From the NCBI RefSeq assembly GCF_001039275.2, contig NZ_CP030117.1, forward strand, positions 5,807,001 to 5,871,000: a stretch of 64,000 bases of DNA, in the 5' to 3' direction. Origin of the DNA: Brevibacillus brevis (GTDB lineage Bacteria > Bacillota > Bacilli > Brevibacillales > Brevibacillaceae). Shown here piece after piece: positions 35,558-44,751 of the stretch. How positions within the stretch are numbered: position 1 is the stretch's first letter; the number at the start of each line of letters is the position of its first letter. A program made the translations under genes and the position numbers. Under the pieces are notes generated by a model, which had not been told where the DNA came from, made no database searches, and worked only from the letters and a program-made list of their open reading frames with translations.

Positions 35558-36552
35558 TTCGCTCCCCCGTTGTAACCGTCCGGATTATTTTGATGCCACT
35601 CCCAGGCGGATTGAATCATGGTTTTCAAATCGCTGTATTTTGGCATCCAGCCCAATTTGCCCATGATCTCATCTACTCTGGCAACAAGCATTGCTGGATC
35701 TCCCATTCGCCGCTCTGTTTCCAAAACACGGATGTCACGCTCTGTGACACTGCGTGCTGTTTCGATAACTTGGCGAACTGAATATCCCTGACCGGTACCG
35801 ACATTAATCGCTCTCGAAGGTTGTCCTTCAGCCATGGCTTTCAGTGCCAACACATGAGCTTCAGCTAAATCGAGAACATGGATATAGTCACGGATACAGG
35901 TTCCGTCTGGTGTGTCGTAGTCAGTACCGAATATTTGAATGGCAGGACGTTTTCCCAAAGCGGTCTGCAAGACCAAGGGAATCAGGTGTGTCTCTGGAAG
36001 ATGATCTTCACCGATGCTCCCATCCAAAGCAGCCCCTGCGGCATTGAAATAGCGTAACGCCATCCATTGCAAACCATACGCTTGTTCCAACCAATGCATG
36101 GACTGCTCAATCATCAGCTTGGACAAACCATATGGATTGATAGGTTGAGTCGTCGCCTGCTCAGGGATTGGAACATCGTTAGGTATGCCATAAACAGCCG
36201 CAGTAGACGAAAATACGACCCGCTTCACGTCATTTTGAATGAGCGTAGAAAGAAGCTGGGTCGTTTTGGCTGTATTCTCCTGAAAATACAGATCCGGTTT
36301 CGCGATGGATTCGCCGACCAGGCTGCGTGCAGCGAAGTGGATGACTGCGTTTATTGCGTGCCGTTTTACAATACGGGTGACCAATAGGGAATCAGCAATG
36401 TCCCCCTCATAAAACGGTACAGTGGAAGGAACAGCCTCCCTATGCCCTGTAACCAAGCTGTCCAGCACAACGACCTGTATTCCTTTTTCAAGCAAAACCT
36501 TTACTGTATGGCTTCCAATGTACCCTGCCCCGCCTGTTACCAGTACGTTCAT
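35554..36552 (-). CDS. galE: UDP-glucose 4-epimerase
   Basis: This 332-residue short-chain dehydrogenase-type epimerase has the NAD-binding motif VLVTGGAGYIGSHTVKVL at the N-terminus. The catalytic set is Ser/Thr in VVFSSTAAVYG and the Tyr-x3-Lys of NPYGLSKLMIEQ. GTCIRDYIHVLDLAEAH is the family signature. It interconverts UDP-glucose and UDP-galactose. Both its ends overlap neighbours by 4 bp. Confidence 0.96.
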   Translation of the reverse strand: MNVLVTGGAGYIGSHTVKVLLEKGIQVVVLDSLVTGHREAVPSTVPFYEGDIADSLLVTRIVKRHAINAVIHFAARSLVGESIAKPDLYFQENTAKTTQLLSTLIQNDVKRVVFSSTAAVYGIPNDVPIPEQATTQPINPYGLSKLMIEQSMHWLEQAYGLQWMALRYFNAAGAALDGSIGEDHLPETHLIPLVLQTALGKRPAIQIFGTDYDTPDGTCIRDYIHVLDLAEAHVLALKAMAEGQPSRAINVGTGQGYSVRQVIETARSVTERDIRVLETERRMGDPAMLVARVDEIMGKLGWMPKYSDLKTMIQSAWEWHQNNPDGYNGGAK

Positions 36553-37448
36553 TGTTTACCCCCAGATCCGACGGAAACCGGTTGTTGGAGATGTTTCACT
36601 ATGTCCAAGAGATACTCCTGAAATTCATTCCGCAAATCATCCCGCATTAGTGCAAACTCGACAGTAGCTTGCAAAAAGCCCAACTTGTCCCCCACATCGT
36701 ATCGTTTTCCTTCAAACTCTAAAGCTACCAAACCTTGTGCCCTGGCTAACTCTTTTAAAGCATCAGTTAATTGAATCTCTCCACCTGCTCCAGGTTCTGT
36801 ACGAGCTAGGTAGTCGAAAACTTCAGGTTGTAATATGTAGCGGCCCATTACTGCAAGGTTTGAAGGAGGATTGATTTTTGGCTTTTCGACCAAGTCTAGA
36901 ACTTCCGTCTCATTCGCTAGTTGAATGCCCGGCGTTACAATACCATATTTACTAGTTTCTTTCCAGTCTACTCTTTGAACACCGATCACTGATTTTTTCT
37001 CTCTTTGAAAAACATCGATCATTTGTCTCAAGCATGGTTCTTTACTGTGTATAATGTCATCGCCAAGAAGTACGGCGAAAGGTTCATTGCCAATAAATTT
37101 ACGAGCGCAGTATACTGCATGCCCTAAGCCAAGGGGTTCCTTTTGGCGTATATAATGAATGTCTACCATGTTTGAAATACTCTCTACTATTTCTAGTAGT
37201 CCATCTTTACTTTTCTCTTGTAGATTCAGCTCCAATTCAACGGATCTATCAAAATGATCTTCAATGGCCCTTTTGTTTCTTCCGGTGACAATGATAATGT
37301 CTTCGATACCGGAGGCGATTGCTTCTTCTACGATAAATTGAATTGTAGGCTTATCAACGATTGGGAGCATTTCTTTTGGTTGAGCTTTTGTAGCTGGAAG
37401 AAAACGTGTACCTAGCCCAGCCGCTGGGATTATGGCTTTTTTAATCAT
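36549..37448 (-). CDS. galU: UTP-glucose-1-phosphate uridylyltransferase
   Basis: This 299-residue enzyme has the nucleotide-binding signature AIIPAAGLGTRFLPATKAQP, the lysine region PKEMLPIVDKPTIQFIVEEA and LGDDIIHS. It makes UDP-glucose from UTP and glucose-1-phosphate, feeding galE and the glycosyltransferases. It lies 18 bp after the initiating transferase gene. Confidence 0.96.
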   Translation of the reverse strand: MIKKAIIPAAGLGTRFLPATKAQPKEMLPIVDKPTIQFIVEEAIASGIEDIIIVTGRNKRAIEDHFDRSVELELNLQEKSKDGLLEIVESISNMVDIHYIRQKEPLGLGHAVYCARKFIGNEPFAVLLGDDIIHSKEPCLRQMIDVFQREKKSVIGVQRVDWKETSKYGIVTPGIQLANETEVLDLVEKPKINPPSNLAVMGRYILQPEVFDYLARTEPGAGGEIQLTDALKELARAQGLVALEFEGKRYDVGDKLGFLQATVEFALMRDDLRNEFQEYLLDIVKHLQQPVSVGSGGKQ

Positions 37449-37466
37449 CTCGCACCTCTAAAAATA

Positions 37467-38879
37467 TTAGTAAGCATTCTTATTCACAAAACCTCTTAAT
37501 ATTGTTTTGTATATGATCTTGATGTCAAATAATAATGTCCAATTTTCTATATAAAAAATATCGTGAAGAATCCGATCTTCAATTGAGGTATCGCCACGTA
37601 GACCATTAGCTTGAGCCCAGCCAGTTATCCCTGGGCGAACATGATGTTTCACCATATATTTCGGAACTTCTTCTTTAAACTGTTCTACAAAATAAGGTCT
37701 CTCAGGTCTTGGTCCGACAACACTCATGTCTCCCTTAAGAACATTAAAGAATTGAGGAAGTTCATCCAAACTGGTTTTACGTAAAAAAGTACCAAATCTT
37801 GTTTTCCTTGGATCATTTTCTACTGTCCATTGTTTATCAGAGGTGTCCTGCGACATCACTTTCATTGAACGAAATTTGTACATTTCAAAAGAACGCCTGT
37901 TCATACCTACACGTTCTTGTTTAAAAATAACAGGCCCCTTTGAAGTCATTTTTATTCCAATCGCAATTATAAACAGTAAGGGTAGTGTTAGTAGAATCGC
38001 AACTAATGAAAAACAAATGTCAAAAAGACGCTTTAGCATACGATTACTGAGTTCATCGAGTGGTATGTCTCTAACATTAATCAATGGTATATCTGCAAAA
38101 GTATCAATATATGGTCGAGCAGGTAAAATATCGAAGAAGTCCGGAATAATCAGAGTTCGAACTCCTGCTTTTTCACAGACAGAAATTATATTTCCGTATT
38201 TTGTGTGCGCGCGTAATGGCAAAGCAATTATCACTTCATCCACAAGATGTTCATCAAGAACTATATCGAGTTCATTAATACCACCTAATATAGGACTTAA
38301 ATGCCTATTCTCACCATCGTGCTCAATGCGATAATCATCCAAAAAACCAACTACTGTAAATCCAAGGTCTGGATTTTGTATTACTGTTTGATGAAAACGT
38401 CTACCTATCTCGCCAGCACCCAAGATCAATATAAATTGTTTATTGTATCCATTTTTTCGAAAAAGTTTTAACCCAATCTTGACGATAAAACGATATAAGC
38501 CGACAAATACAATATTGCAAGATAGAAAAATAAGCAAATAGGACCGAGAGAAATCAATTTCCTTCATGACAAACAATAAACTTATCAAACCAAAAAAACT
38601 TATAATATGAACTTGAATCACTTTATATGCTTCATAAGAAAATCGTTTCTTTCTTTTCGGAGAGTAAAACCCTATAATATACCCCACTATATTTGCAATA
38701 ATTCCATATACGAAAGCCCATAAAAAATATGTACCAAATGTAAGATGCGCCTCCCCAGTTGCAAATATATGAAATTTTAACCACCAAGAAATCAAGAAGG
38801 CTATTTGAACAAATATCAAATCAAAAACAGCGTATATCTGCGACAGAAACTTTTGATTATCGCGTATCAAAGCATTCAC
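37467..38879 (-). CDS. Undecaprenyl-phosphate sugar-1-phosphate transferase (WcaJ/polyprenyl glycosylphosphotransferase)
   Basis: This 470-residue protein has four N-terminal membrane helices and a CoA-binding-like Rossmann middle (FILILGAGEIGRRFH). A fifth membrane segment lies near residue 280. The C-terminal catalytic bacterial sugar transferase domain contains GPVIFKQERVGMNRRSFEMY, RKTSLDELPQFFNVLKGDMS and VVGPRPERPYF. It puts the first sugar phosphate, probably glucose or galactose given galU/galE next door, on undecaprenyl phosphate. Its start overlaps the stop of the upstream GT2 gene by 4 bp. Confidence 0.92.
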   Translation of the reverse strand: MNALIRDNQKFLSQIYAVFDLIFVQIAFLISWWLKFHIFATGEAHLTFGTYFLWAFVYGIIANIVGYIIGFYSPKRKKRFSYEAYKVIQVHIISFFGLISLLFVMKEIDFSRSYLLIFLSCNIVFVGLYRFIVKIGLKLFRKNGYNKQFILILGAGEIGRRFHQTVIQNPDLGFTVVGFLDDYRIEHDGENRHLSPILGGINELDIVLDEHLVDEVIIALPLRAHTKYGNIISVCEKAGVRTLIIPDFFDILPARPYIDTFADIPLINVRDIPLDELSNRMLKRLFDICFSLVAILLTLPLLFIIAIGIKMTSKGPVIFKQERVGMNRRSFEMYKFRSMKVMSQDTSDKQWTVENDPRKTRFGTFLRKTSLDELPQFFNVLKGDMSVVGPRPERPYFVEQFKEEVPKYMVKHHVRPGITGWAQANGLRGDTSIEDRILHDIFYIENWTLLFDIKIIYKTILRGFVNKNAY

Positions 38880-39742
38880 CTCAAACGCTTTCTTGCATTT
38901 TGCATCATCGCCAACAAGAGCTTAAGGACAATTCCACCATAAACAAGCAAGTTCACAACAAGCGGATATCTTTCTTGGTAATGTTTCTTATGAAAAAGAT
39001 ACATCGCTCGATGAAACTCATACACAATTTTATACGGCTTTCTTTTGCTACTTGCACCTTTGTAGTGAATAATGGAAGTATAAGGATAATAGATGATTTC
39101 CCACCCACTTTGCTTAATCCGATAGCACCAGTCAACGTCTTCACCGTACATAAAGAATTCCTCATCAAGCAATCCTACTTGCTTTATCGTTTCACGTCTT
39201 ACCACCATAAAGGCTCCTACTAGACAGTCTACCTGATAGGATTGATCTGGATCGAGATGTGTGAGCTGATACATATTAAATCGTGCTTTATTGGGAAAAA
39301 CTTTCGATAATCCAGTCAAGTAGTAAAAAGAAGCGGAAGGTGTTGGAAAACCACGTTTGCAAGCTTTATCCAAACTGCCGTCTGGCAACATAACCTTACA
39401 ACCGCTTGCTCCTACTTTTGGGTGTTCATTCATATAAGAAACCATTACTTGTAGGGTATCCGGCTTTATTATTGTATCTGAATTCAGTAGTAATATATAT
39501 TTTCCACTTGATACTGCAATTGCCTGATTATTAGCCTTAGCGAAACCTACATTCTCTTCATTTTTGATAAGGCATACTTCTGGGAACAATTTAGTAATGG
39601 TTTCTACCGAACTGTCTGTTGAATGGTTATCGACGATAATCACTTCGTAGGCAAAAGCAGTAACTGACAGAAGAACTGACTGAATTGCATCACACGTTAG
39701 CCTACAAGTATTGTAATTGACAATAATAATACTTAGTTCCAT
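38876..39742 (-). CDS. GT2 glycosyltransferase (rhamnosyltransferase-like)
   Basis: The protein is about 288 residues from the ATG at 39742 (MELSIIIVNYNT). The in-frame ATG at 39778 has no ribosome site and overlaps a TATAAT-like box. GT2 signatures are visible: EVIIVDNHSTDSSVE, YILLLNSDTIIKPD, DCLVGAFMVVRRETI and EEFFMYGEDVDWCYRI. The last is the ED-motif seen in WbbL-type transferases. It would add a sugar to the lipid-linked precursor made by the next gene. Confidence 0.85.
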   Translation of the reverse strand: MELSIIIVNYNTCRLTCDAIQSVLLSVTAFAYEVIIVDNHSTDSSVETITKLFPEVCLIKNEENVGFAKANNQAIAVSSGKYILLLNSDTIIKPDTLQVMVSYMNEHPKVGASGCKVMLPDGSLDKACKRGFPTPSASFYYLTGLSKVFPNKARFNMYQLTHLDPDQSYQVDCLVGAFMVVRRETIKQVGLLDEEFFMYGEDVDWCYRIKQSGWEIIYYPYTSIIHYKGASSKRKPYKIVYEFHRAMYLFHKKHYQERYPLVVNLLVYGGIVLKLLLAMMQNARKRLR

Positions 39743-40039
39743 TTTACCTAGCACCAATGTTTTGACGTTTTTCCACATTATATCATGGTTTTACAACGTT
39801 TCTTACGTTTATGGACAAAAACAGTTGGGTACATTAGGCCAAGTTTTATATTTTTCGTATCCTAATATATTCCTCACCTAGTTACTTTATTTTTCAATAA
39901 CAGACCATCAATAATGTACCCAACATCCTTTTTGAGTTAGTAAACTTAAATATACCCATCGGAACAGCAGTATCCAGCTTTAACTTAAGAATTACCTTAC
40001 CTATTCTCTAGCAGTAATCATTATGATTGTTTTAACTAG

Positions 40040-40322
40040 CTAAACAATTTGTTTCCATGTTCAAACTTGTGATACTCGCCCTTTTTGGATTTTACCCGAT
40101 TATTCCGCAATATCATAAGTACATTAAAGATAAAAGAACCGTGGTCGGTACTGGAGCACCCATTGGCTCTCATCTCACCGAACACGATTCCCTTATAAAA
40201 TTACCTTATATAGAACTCTTATCTTGTACTATCTAAAAAAATCGAAACTCATTTCTTTGGAATTTTTAGGGTCTTGAGATAATCGTACCCTATCTCATTT
40301 TTCGAAATGCGATATATAGCAT
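40040..40322 (-). pseudogene. Possible hexapeptide-repeat acyltransferase remnant
   Basis: The 600-bp stretch 39780-40380 holds no open frame. On the minus strand, joining frames from an ATG at 40322 behind GGAGTGAAG gives pieces such as GNFIRESCSVR, HGSFIFNVLMILRNN and YHKFEHGNKL. These recall LbetaH sugar acetyltransferases (IRxxxSVxCEPxGxLxIGDGSFIN ... YDHDHKF). At least four frame changes and an internal deletion are needed. The call is tentative. I see nothing recognisable in 39780-40040. Confidence 0.35.
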
Positions 40323-40380
40323 CTTCACTCCGGCAGCTATCAAATTACCAAAACGCCCCTATTCGCATTATCCGTTGAAA

Positions 40381-41427
40381 TTACTTTACAATCTTGAGAT
40401 TATTTTTTTCAACATAATTCTCAAATTTTATAAACGCACCACTATAAGATTTGTTAAACTCTGTGTAATCAGCCATTTCATATAATTCCTCTAGCGTTTT
40501 ATCAAAACAAAATTCTTGAATATCTATAGTGGGGAACTTAAAATACTCACACATCTCTTTTGTTCTTGCATCGATTGAAATAAATAATGATGGAACCCCT
40601 TCTAAAAGTGGGATAACATTTCCATGGAATCGACCACTAAATGAAAAGTCAAGCTCTCTGGAATACACTCGCCATTCTTCTATATCAAAGAACATTTTGC
40701 CGAACTGTTTAAAATAAGTATGGAATAATCCTTTGAAACTTTTGTCAGTCTCTGATAAGAACTCAATCCAACTATTGTCTGCCTGCTCAATAAAATCTAT
40801 TTTATTTCTTATTGCATATCCCAAGTATTCTTTCACTAAGCTTGTTGACATTTTTTCGTTTGGCCATGGTGTTATCCCAGTAGCAATCCTGGGATTTTTA
40901 CGTAAGTAATTACGCTTAGACAGTTTAAAATTTGGATCTTTGGTATGAAATAATGAGGGACAGCCGATCACTTCAACATTTTTTACACCATTTTTACTAA
41001 GCAACTCAGCCGTATACTCGCCCCTACAAGCAATTACAGCTTGCTCCGAAATCTCTTTAAGAAAAGACAGAGTTGTTGGATCATATTTAAAATCAGCCTT
41101 ATAATCAAACACTTGAGTTCCAACACTAATTGGAACAAATTTCTTTCCTTTATTCGTGATTTTACGAAAAGCATCATAGTAAAAATCAGGTAAAGGAGTA
41201 TCCTCAACTATCCAAGAAAGGTTCCCGACTATATAAACATCATATTCATCATCTTCTAGTGTTTTATCCAATAGTTCGTAATCCACACGTGCAGCTGAAA
41301 AAATATCCATCAAGGCAGTAATATATGCATTATTCCCTGTATTTCCTCCTACTGAATTTAATTGTTCAGTAAATGTCCTGTTTGGATTGTACGGTTTACA
41401 CTCTGTTAATATAGCAACTCTATTCAC
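40381..41427 (-). CDS. Polysaccharide pyruvyl transferase family protein
   Basis: This 348-residue protein of the PS_pyruv_trans family has an N-terminal Rossmann-like half with YDVYIVGNLSWIVED. The C-terminal half has the conserved SGRFHGNVIPLLEGVPSLFI segment, whose Arg and His lie in the phosphoenolpyruvate site of this family. It would add a ketal-linked pyruvate to a sugar of a wall polymer, the modification that SLH domains recognise when done by CsaB. Whether this is the CsaB of the organism is unclear. It is intact although its upstream neighbours are broken. Confidence 0.8.
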   Translation of the reverse strand: MNRVAILTECKPYNPNRTFTEQLNSVGGNTGNNAYITALMDIFSAARVDYELLDKTLEDDEYDVYIVGNLSWIVEDTPLPDFYYDAFRKITNKGKKFVPISVGTQVFDYKADFKYDPTTLSFLKEISEQAVIACRGEYTAELLSKNGVKNVEVIGCPSLFHTKDPNFKLSKRNYLRKNPRIATGITPWPNEKMSTSLVKEYLGYAIRNKIDFIEQADNSWIEFLSETDKSFKGLFHTYFKQFGKMFFDIEEWRVYSRELDFSFSGRFHGNVIPLLEGVPSLFISIDARTKEMCEYFKFPTIDIQEFCFDKTLEELYEMADYTEFNKSYSGAFIKFENYVEKNNLKIVK

Positions 41428-41478
41428 AGTATCCTCCTATTGACAATCCGAAGATTAAAACTTTCTTTTTACCAATTT

Positions 41479-43533
41479 CTACTTAAAAATCATCCGTTTG
41501 AATCCCCGTAGCATACGATAAGACGTAGATAATACCTTATAGCTTAATGGCTTTCCTAGATATCTACTTTTCACCTTATTCTTTAAAGTATCGCGATCGA
41601 ATAACGTAAAAAATATAATTCTTAATATCCGACTATGATATTGAAGAAAGTAAAAAGGTGGGGCTTGATGATCCTCACTCATCTCTGGTATTAAATGTTG
41701 TATTCTTAACTTATTTGTCTCTGCATTCCACCAATTTAATACACTATTTTTATCTTTCCCACTGTGTACAGTATCATCAGAATATGAGTGCATGAACAGT
41801 AAACGGTCACTCTGCTTTGAACTATGAATATACATTTCGAGAGGCAAAGATACTTCATGATTTTTAATATTAATTAATGACAAGTGGTCTTTAAAACAAC
41901 CCATAAAATCAGTTGCAAAATCTATTGCAGCATTTTGCAACGTTTTAATCATTAGTTGATTGATGTGATTCGTATAATAGTCTTCAAATACTGGCTCTAT
42001 TAAATTGTTACTTTTTTCTTCATAACCAATACACGAGGGTCCTAATTCTGCAAACAAATGCTCTCTTAAAATTCCACTAACAGACGGCTTTAATTCAAAA
42101 AATGATTTCACTTCAAAATCATTTCTTCTAGAATATATCTTCGACAATTCCTTACTCGTATGTACAAAATAGGTATTACAAGGGTACCCAAGGATATTTA
42201 CCATCATGGTTTGTAATCTAGCTGAATATCCTAAATCAAATGTTGCATCATTAGATTTAATTACACTGCTCAGGTATTCTTTAATATTTGAATTGTACTT
42301 TTTTGTCTTTTCCCAATCAATTCCGTCCTTTATGAGTACATCTAAGTATTTTTTGAATTCAAATTCAGAGGAGAAATTCTTTGATAATATTACTCCCTTT
42401 TCCTCAAAATTTTCCAACTTTAAATCATTTTTTAGAACACCACTAAATAATCCCAAAATACTGCGAGGTGTATGCGAATAAATAGAAACAAACGAAGACA
42501 AGCCATATTTATTATGCGAAGAAAGCAAATATGGTAACATAGACCTTCTCGAAACGTATAAATAATTTGATTCTGGTGCATTTGAATAATATTTAGAAAT
42601 CACATCGTAAACTTTATGAGGCAAGTATCCGTCTCTAGCTAAAAAATGAATTGTATTATAATTCTTGCGCACTGCATCTTCAACAATCCATTTACAGAGT
42701 CCAACTGTATGCATTCCTAATGCGTAATATCCCACAAAATACGGATCCACATTAAAATCTGAGTCTGGGTTAAAGGAAATATATGGATTATCAAATAATT
42801 TATTTGCTACTGTTGCAAGCATGCACCTAGTACCCAAATATTCATTATGCTCATAACTTGTCCATTGTTCTTGTCTAAATTCATTAAAATACTTAACACT
42901 ATTTCCGGACTCTTTATCAGCTAAATTATTCAGTAATAGATCTAGTGTTTTAGCGATAAAAAATGCATTCCAACCAGCTTTTTCGGCCATCACCTTATCC
43001 GATTCCCAGTTGTCACCTATATGCAAAATACTATTTGGATTTATCTCTAGATCAATTGTAACGTATTTAAACATATCCCCAGTATATTTCAGTAATCGTG
43101 CTTCAGAGGAGACATATATTTTTTCATAATCACAATATCCTGCTTTTTCAACGATATCTTTAATAACAGTCCCTGGAAGATACATATCTGAAACAAATAT
43201 TATCTTTTTATTACGTTCTTTAGCCATTTGATACAATTCATATACACTTTCTCTTCTCATTGTATATTGTATTTCCAACTCAATCTCTTTAGCTTTGAGC
43301 TTATCAACAATATCTAATGGAAAATTATACTCTGATCTAATATATTCATATATTTCATTCAGATTTACATCTTGCCATGAAGGATTATTTAATCTAATTA
43401 ACTGTCTTGTCCTGTCTTCAGCTTGTAATCTTAACGTTGAGAATTCTACTAAATTGTTATGAGGGTAAATTTGGTGAAAATAATTATCCAACGAATTAAC
43501 AACAAATTCTTGGTCAAAAAAACGGACGAACAA
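41479..43533 (-). CDS. HAD-domain protein, 5'-truncated frame (C-terminal 684 codons of a broken gene)
   Basis: The frame opens only at a TTG at 43533 with no ribosome site. It carries HAD motif II (KIIFVSDMYLPGTVIKDI) and motif IV (ILHIGDNWESDKVMAEKAG), but motif I is missing. The missing SFDIFDTLVVRP lies directly upstream (43541-43558) in another frame, cut off by a run of seven T at 43516-43522; six T would join the two. The rest (residues about 230-684) includes NTIHFLARDGYLPHKVYDVI and YLYVSRRSMLPYLL, typical of HAD proteins in polysaccharide clusters. The enzyme activity is unknown. Confidence 0.75.
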   Translation of the reverse strand: MFVRFFDQEFVVNSLDNYFHQIYPHNNLVEFSTLRLQAEDRTRQLIRLNNPSWQDVNLNEIYEYIRSEYNFPLDIVDKLKAKEIELEIQYTMRRESVYELYQMAKERNKKIIFVSDMYLPGTVIKDIVEKAGYCDYEKIYVSSEARLLKYTGDMFKYVTIDLEINPNSILHIGDNWESDKVMAEKAGWNAFFIAKTLDLLLNNLADKESGNSVKYFNEFRQEQWTSYEHNEYLGTRCMLATVANKLFDNPYISFNPDSDFNVDPYFVGYYALGMHTVGLCKWIVEDAVRKNYNTIHFLARDGYLPHKVYDVISKYYSNAPESNYLYVSRRSMLPYLLSSHNKYGLSSFVSIYSHTPRSILGLFSGVLKNDLKLENFEEKGVILSKNFSSEFEFKKYLDVLIKDGIDWEKTKKYNSNIKEYLSSVIKSNDATFDLGYSARLQTMMVNILGYPCNTYFVHTSKELSKIYSRRNDFEVKSFFELKPSVSGILREHLFAELGPSCIGYEEKSNNLIEPVFEDYYTNHINQLMIKTLQNAAIDFATDFMGCFKDHLSLINIKNHEVSLPLEMYIHSSKQSDRLLFMHSYSDDTVHSGKDKNSVLNWWNAETNKLRIQHLIPEMSEDHQAPPFYFLQYHSRILRIIFFTLFDRDTLKNKVKSRYLGKPLSYKVLSTSYRMLRGFKRMIFK

Positions 43534-44661
43534 CTAACGTGTCAAAGATATCGAAACTTACATATTCTATTTTTAAGGCATCTTACAATTAACTTCTTTA
43601 TTGCTTCATATCTATGTTCCCATGGAGTATGTTAACAGTCTGCATGCTAATTAGTTCTTGCTGGTAAATGGCAAGCTCATTTTCATGTAGTATTAAGGGC
43701 TTTTTTTAATTCCAATATAGCCTGTTCTTTAGGCGGATGGTTTCATTTCAGTAGACTCTAAGCGACTCATTCCAAAGCCTAAAGTATGCTCTTTTTCCAA
43801 TTAAGAAAGATTTTCTCCGATTATTTCTCTAATTTGCTCTCGCGGGCCCTCCTAGGTAACGATTCTACAAAGTTGAAGAGCATGTTCCCATATCACTGAA
43901 GTTTATCAAGAAATTTTATTTAGATCTATATCGGTTCCAGTAGATGCTTCTGCCTCTTATACTAATAAAAATATCCATCATACTTAATTGAGCATATTTT
44001 TTAGCCTCACAAATAATAACGAAGAAAAATTAGATCTTTCTGTCATAATTAAATTTTAACTTGGTTCTTAAAATATGGTAGACGATACATTTCCAATAAA
44101 TCCATATCTAATATATTTAAATTCCAGATCATCACATGCCAAAGTGATAAAAATAAGGCCCTCCCTGAGAAAAGAAACTGATCCTTAATATACGTCTCCA
44201 GTAAGTTTATCAAGAAGTATATTGTTGAAATTTTGGATAAATCTATATCCATTTTCGTCTTCCCTAATAATTCTCCCTTCTACAATATCAGCATCTTCCT
44301 TAATACCTTTATCAATCAGTAGTCTGTAATAATCAATTGAAAATATAATCATCGCTTATCAACAAAAGCTATATATTCGCCAGTTGCAATTTCAGAACCT
44401 GTAACCTTGCATGGAAAAGACCTTGTTTTTATCATGTTCAATATATTTAACCCCTGGAATCTCTTAGCAAATATTCATCACTATTTTTTTCCGTATCACC
44501 AGGTGAACAGTCGTTTACAATAATTAATTTCTAATTGAGTGTATGTCTGATTAATAATACTATCGAGACATTTGGGGAGGAATTTTTCAGTATTAATAAA
44601 CAGGAATTACACACCAGATAATTAATGGCTTAGTTTTCGTCAGGTTTGATTCTTTATTCAT
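43534..44661 (-). pseudogene. 5' part of a GT2-HAD fusion gene, broken by indels
   Basis: From ATG 44661 (AGAGGG upstream), joined minus-strand frames read MNKESNLTKTKPLIIWCVIP and VYNTEKFLPKCLDSIINQTY, then QLEIIIVNDCSPGDTEKNS, GEYIAFVD-SDDY and KGIKEDADIVEGRIIREDEN. This is a clear GT2 catalytic domain. It continues through EQIREIIGENLSLIGKRAYF and PWEHRYEAIKKLIV to the HAD motif SFDIFDTL. Single-base insertions (for example GATAAGC for GATAGC) and deletions split it into many frames. No start lies between it and the HAD part, so one fused gene is likely. Confidence 0.8.
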
Positions 44662-44751
44662 CGTCAGCACCCTCTTATGTGAAGGAAATAATGATCAATT
44701 ACGAAAGCATCGATGCCTTAATTCTATTTCATAAGATACTTAATTCTTCTC

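Noticed and set aside
44049-44252. Short minus-strand frames between 44 and 48.4 kb read as separate small membrane or unknown proteins
   Set aside because: They lie in order within GT2, HAD, ATPase and permease genes and join into complete family motifs, so they are fragments and not small genes.
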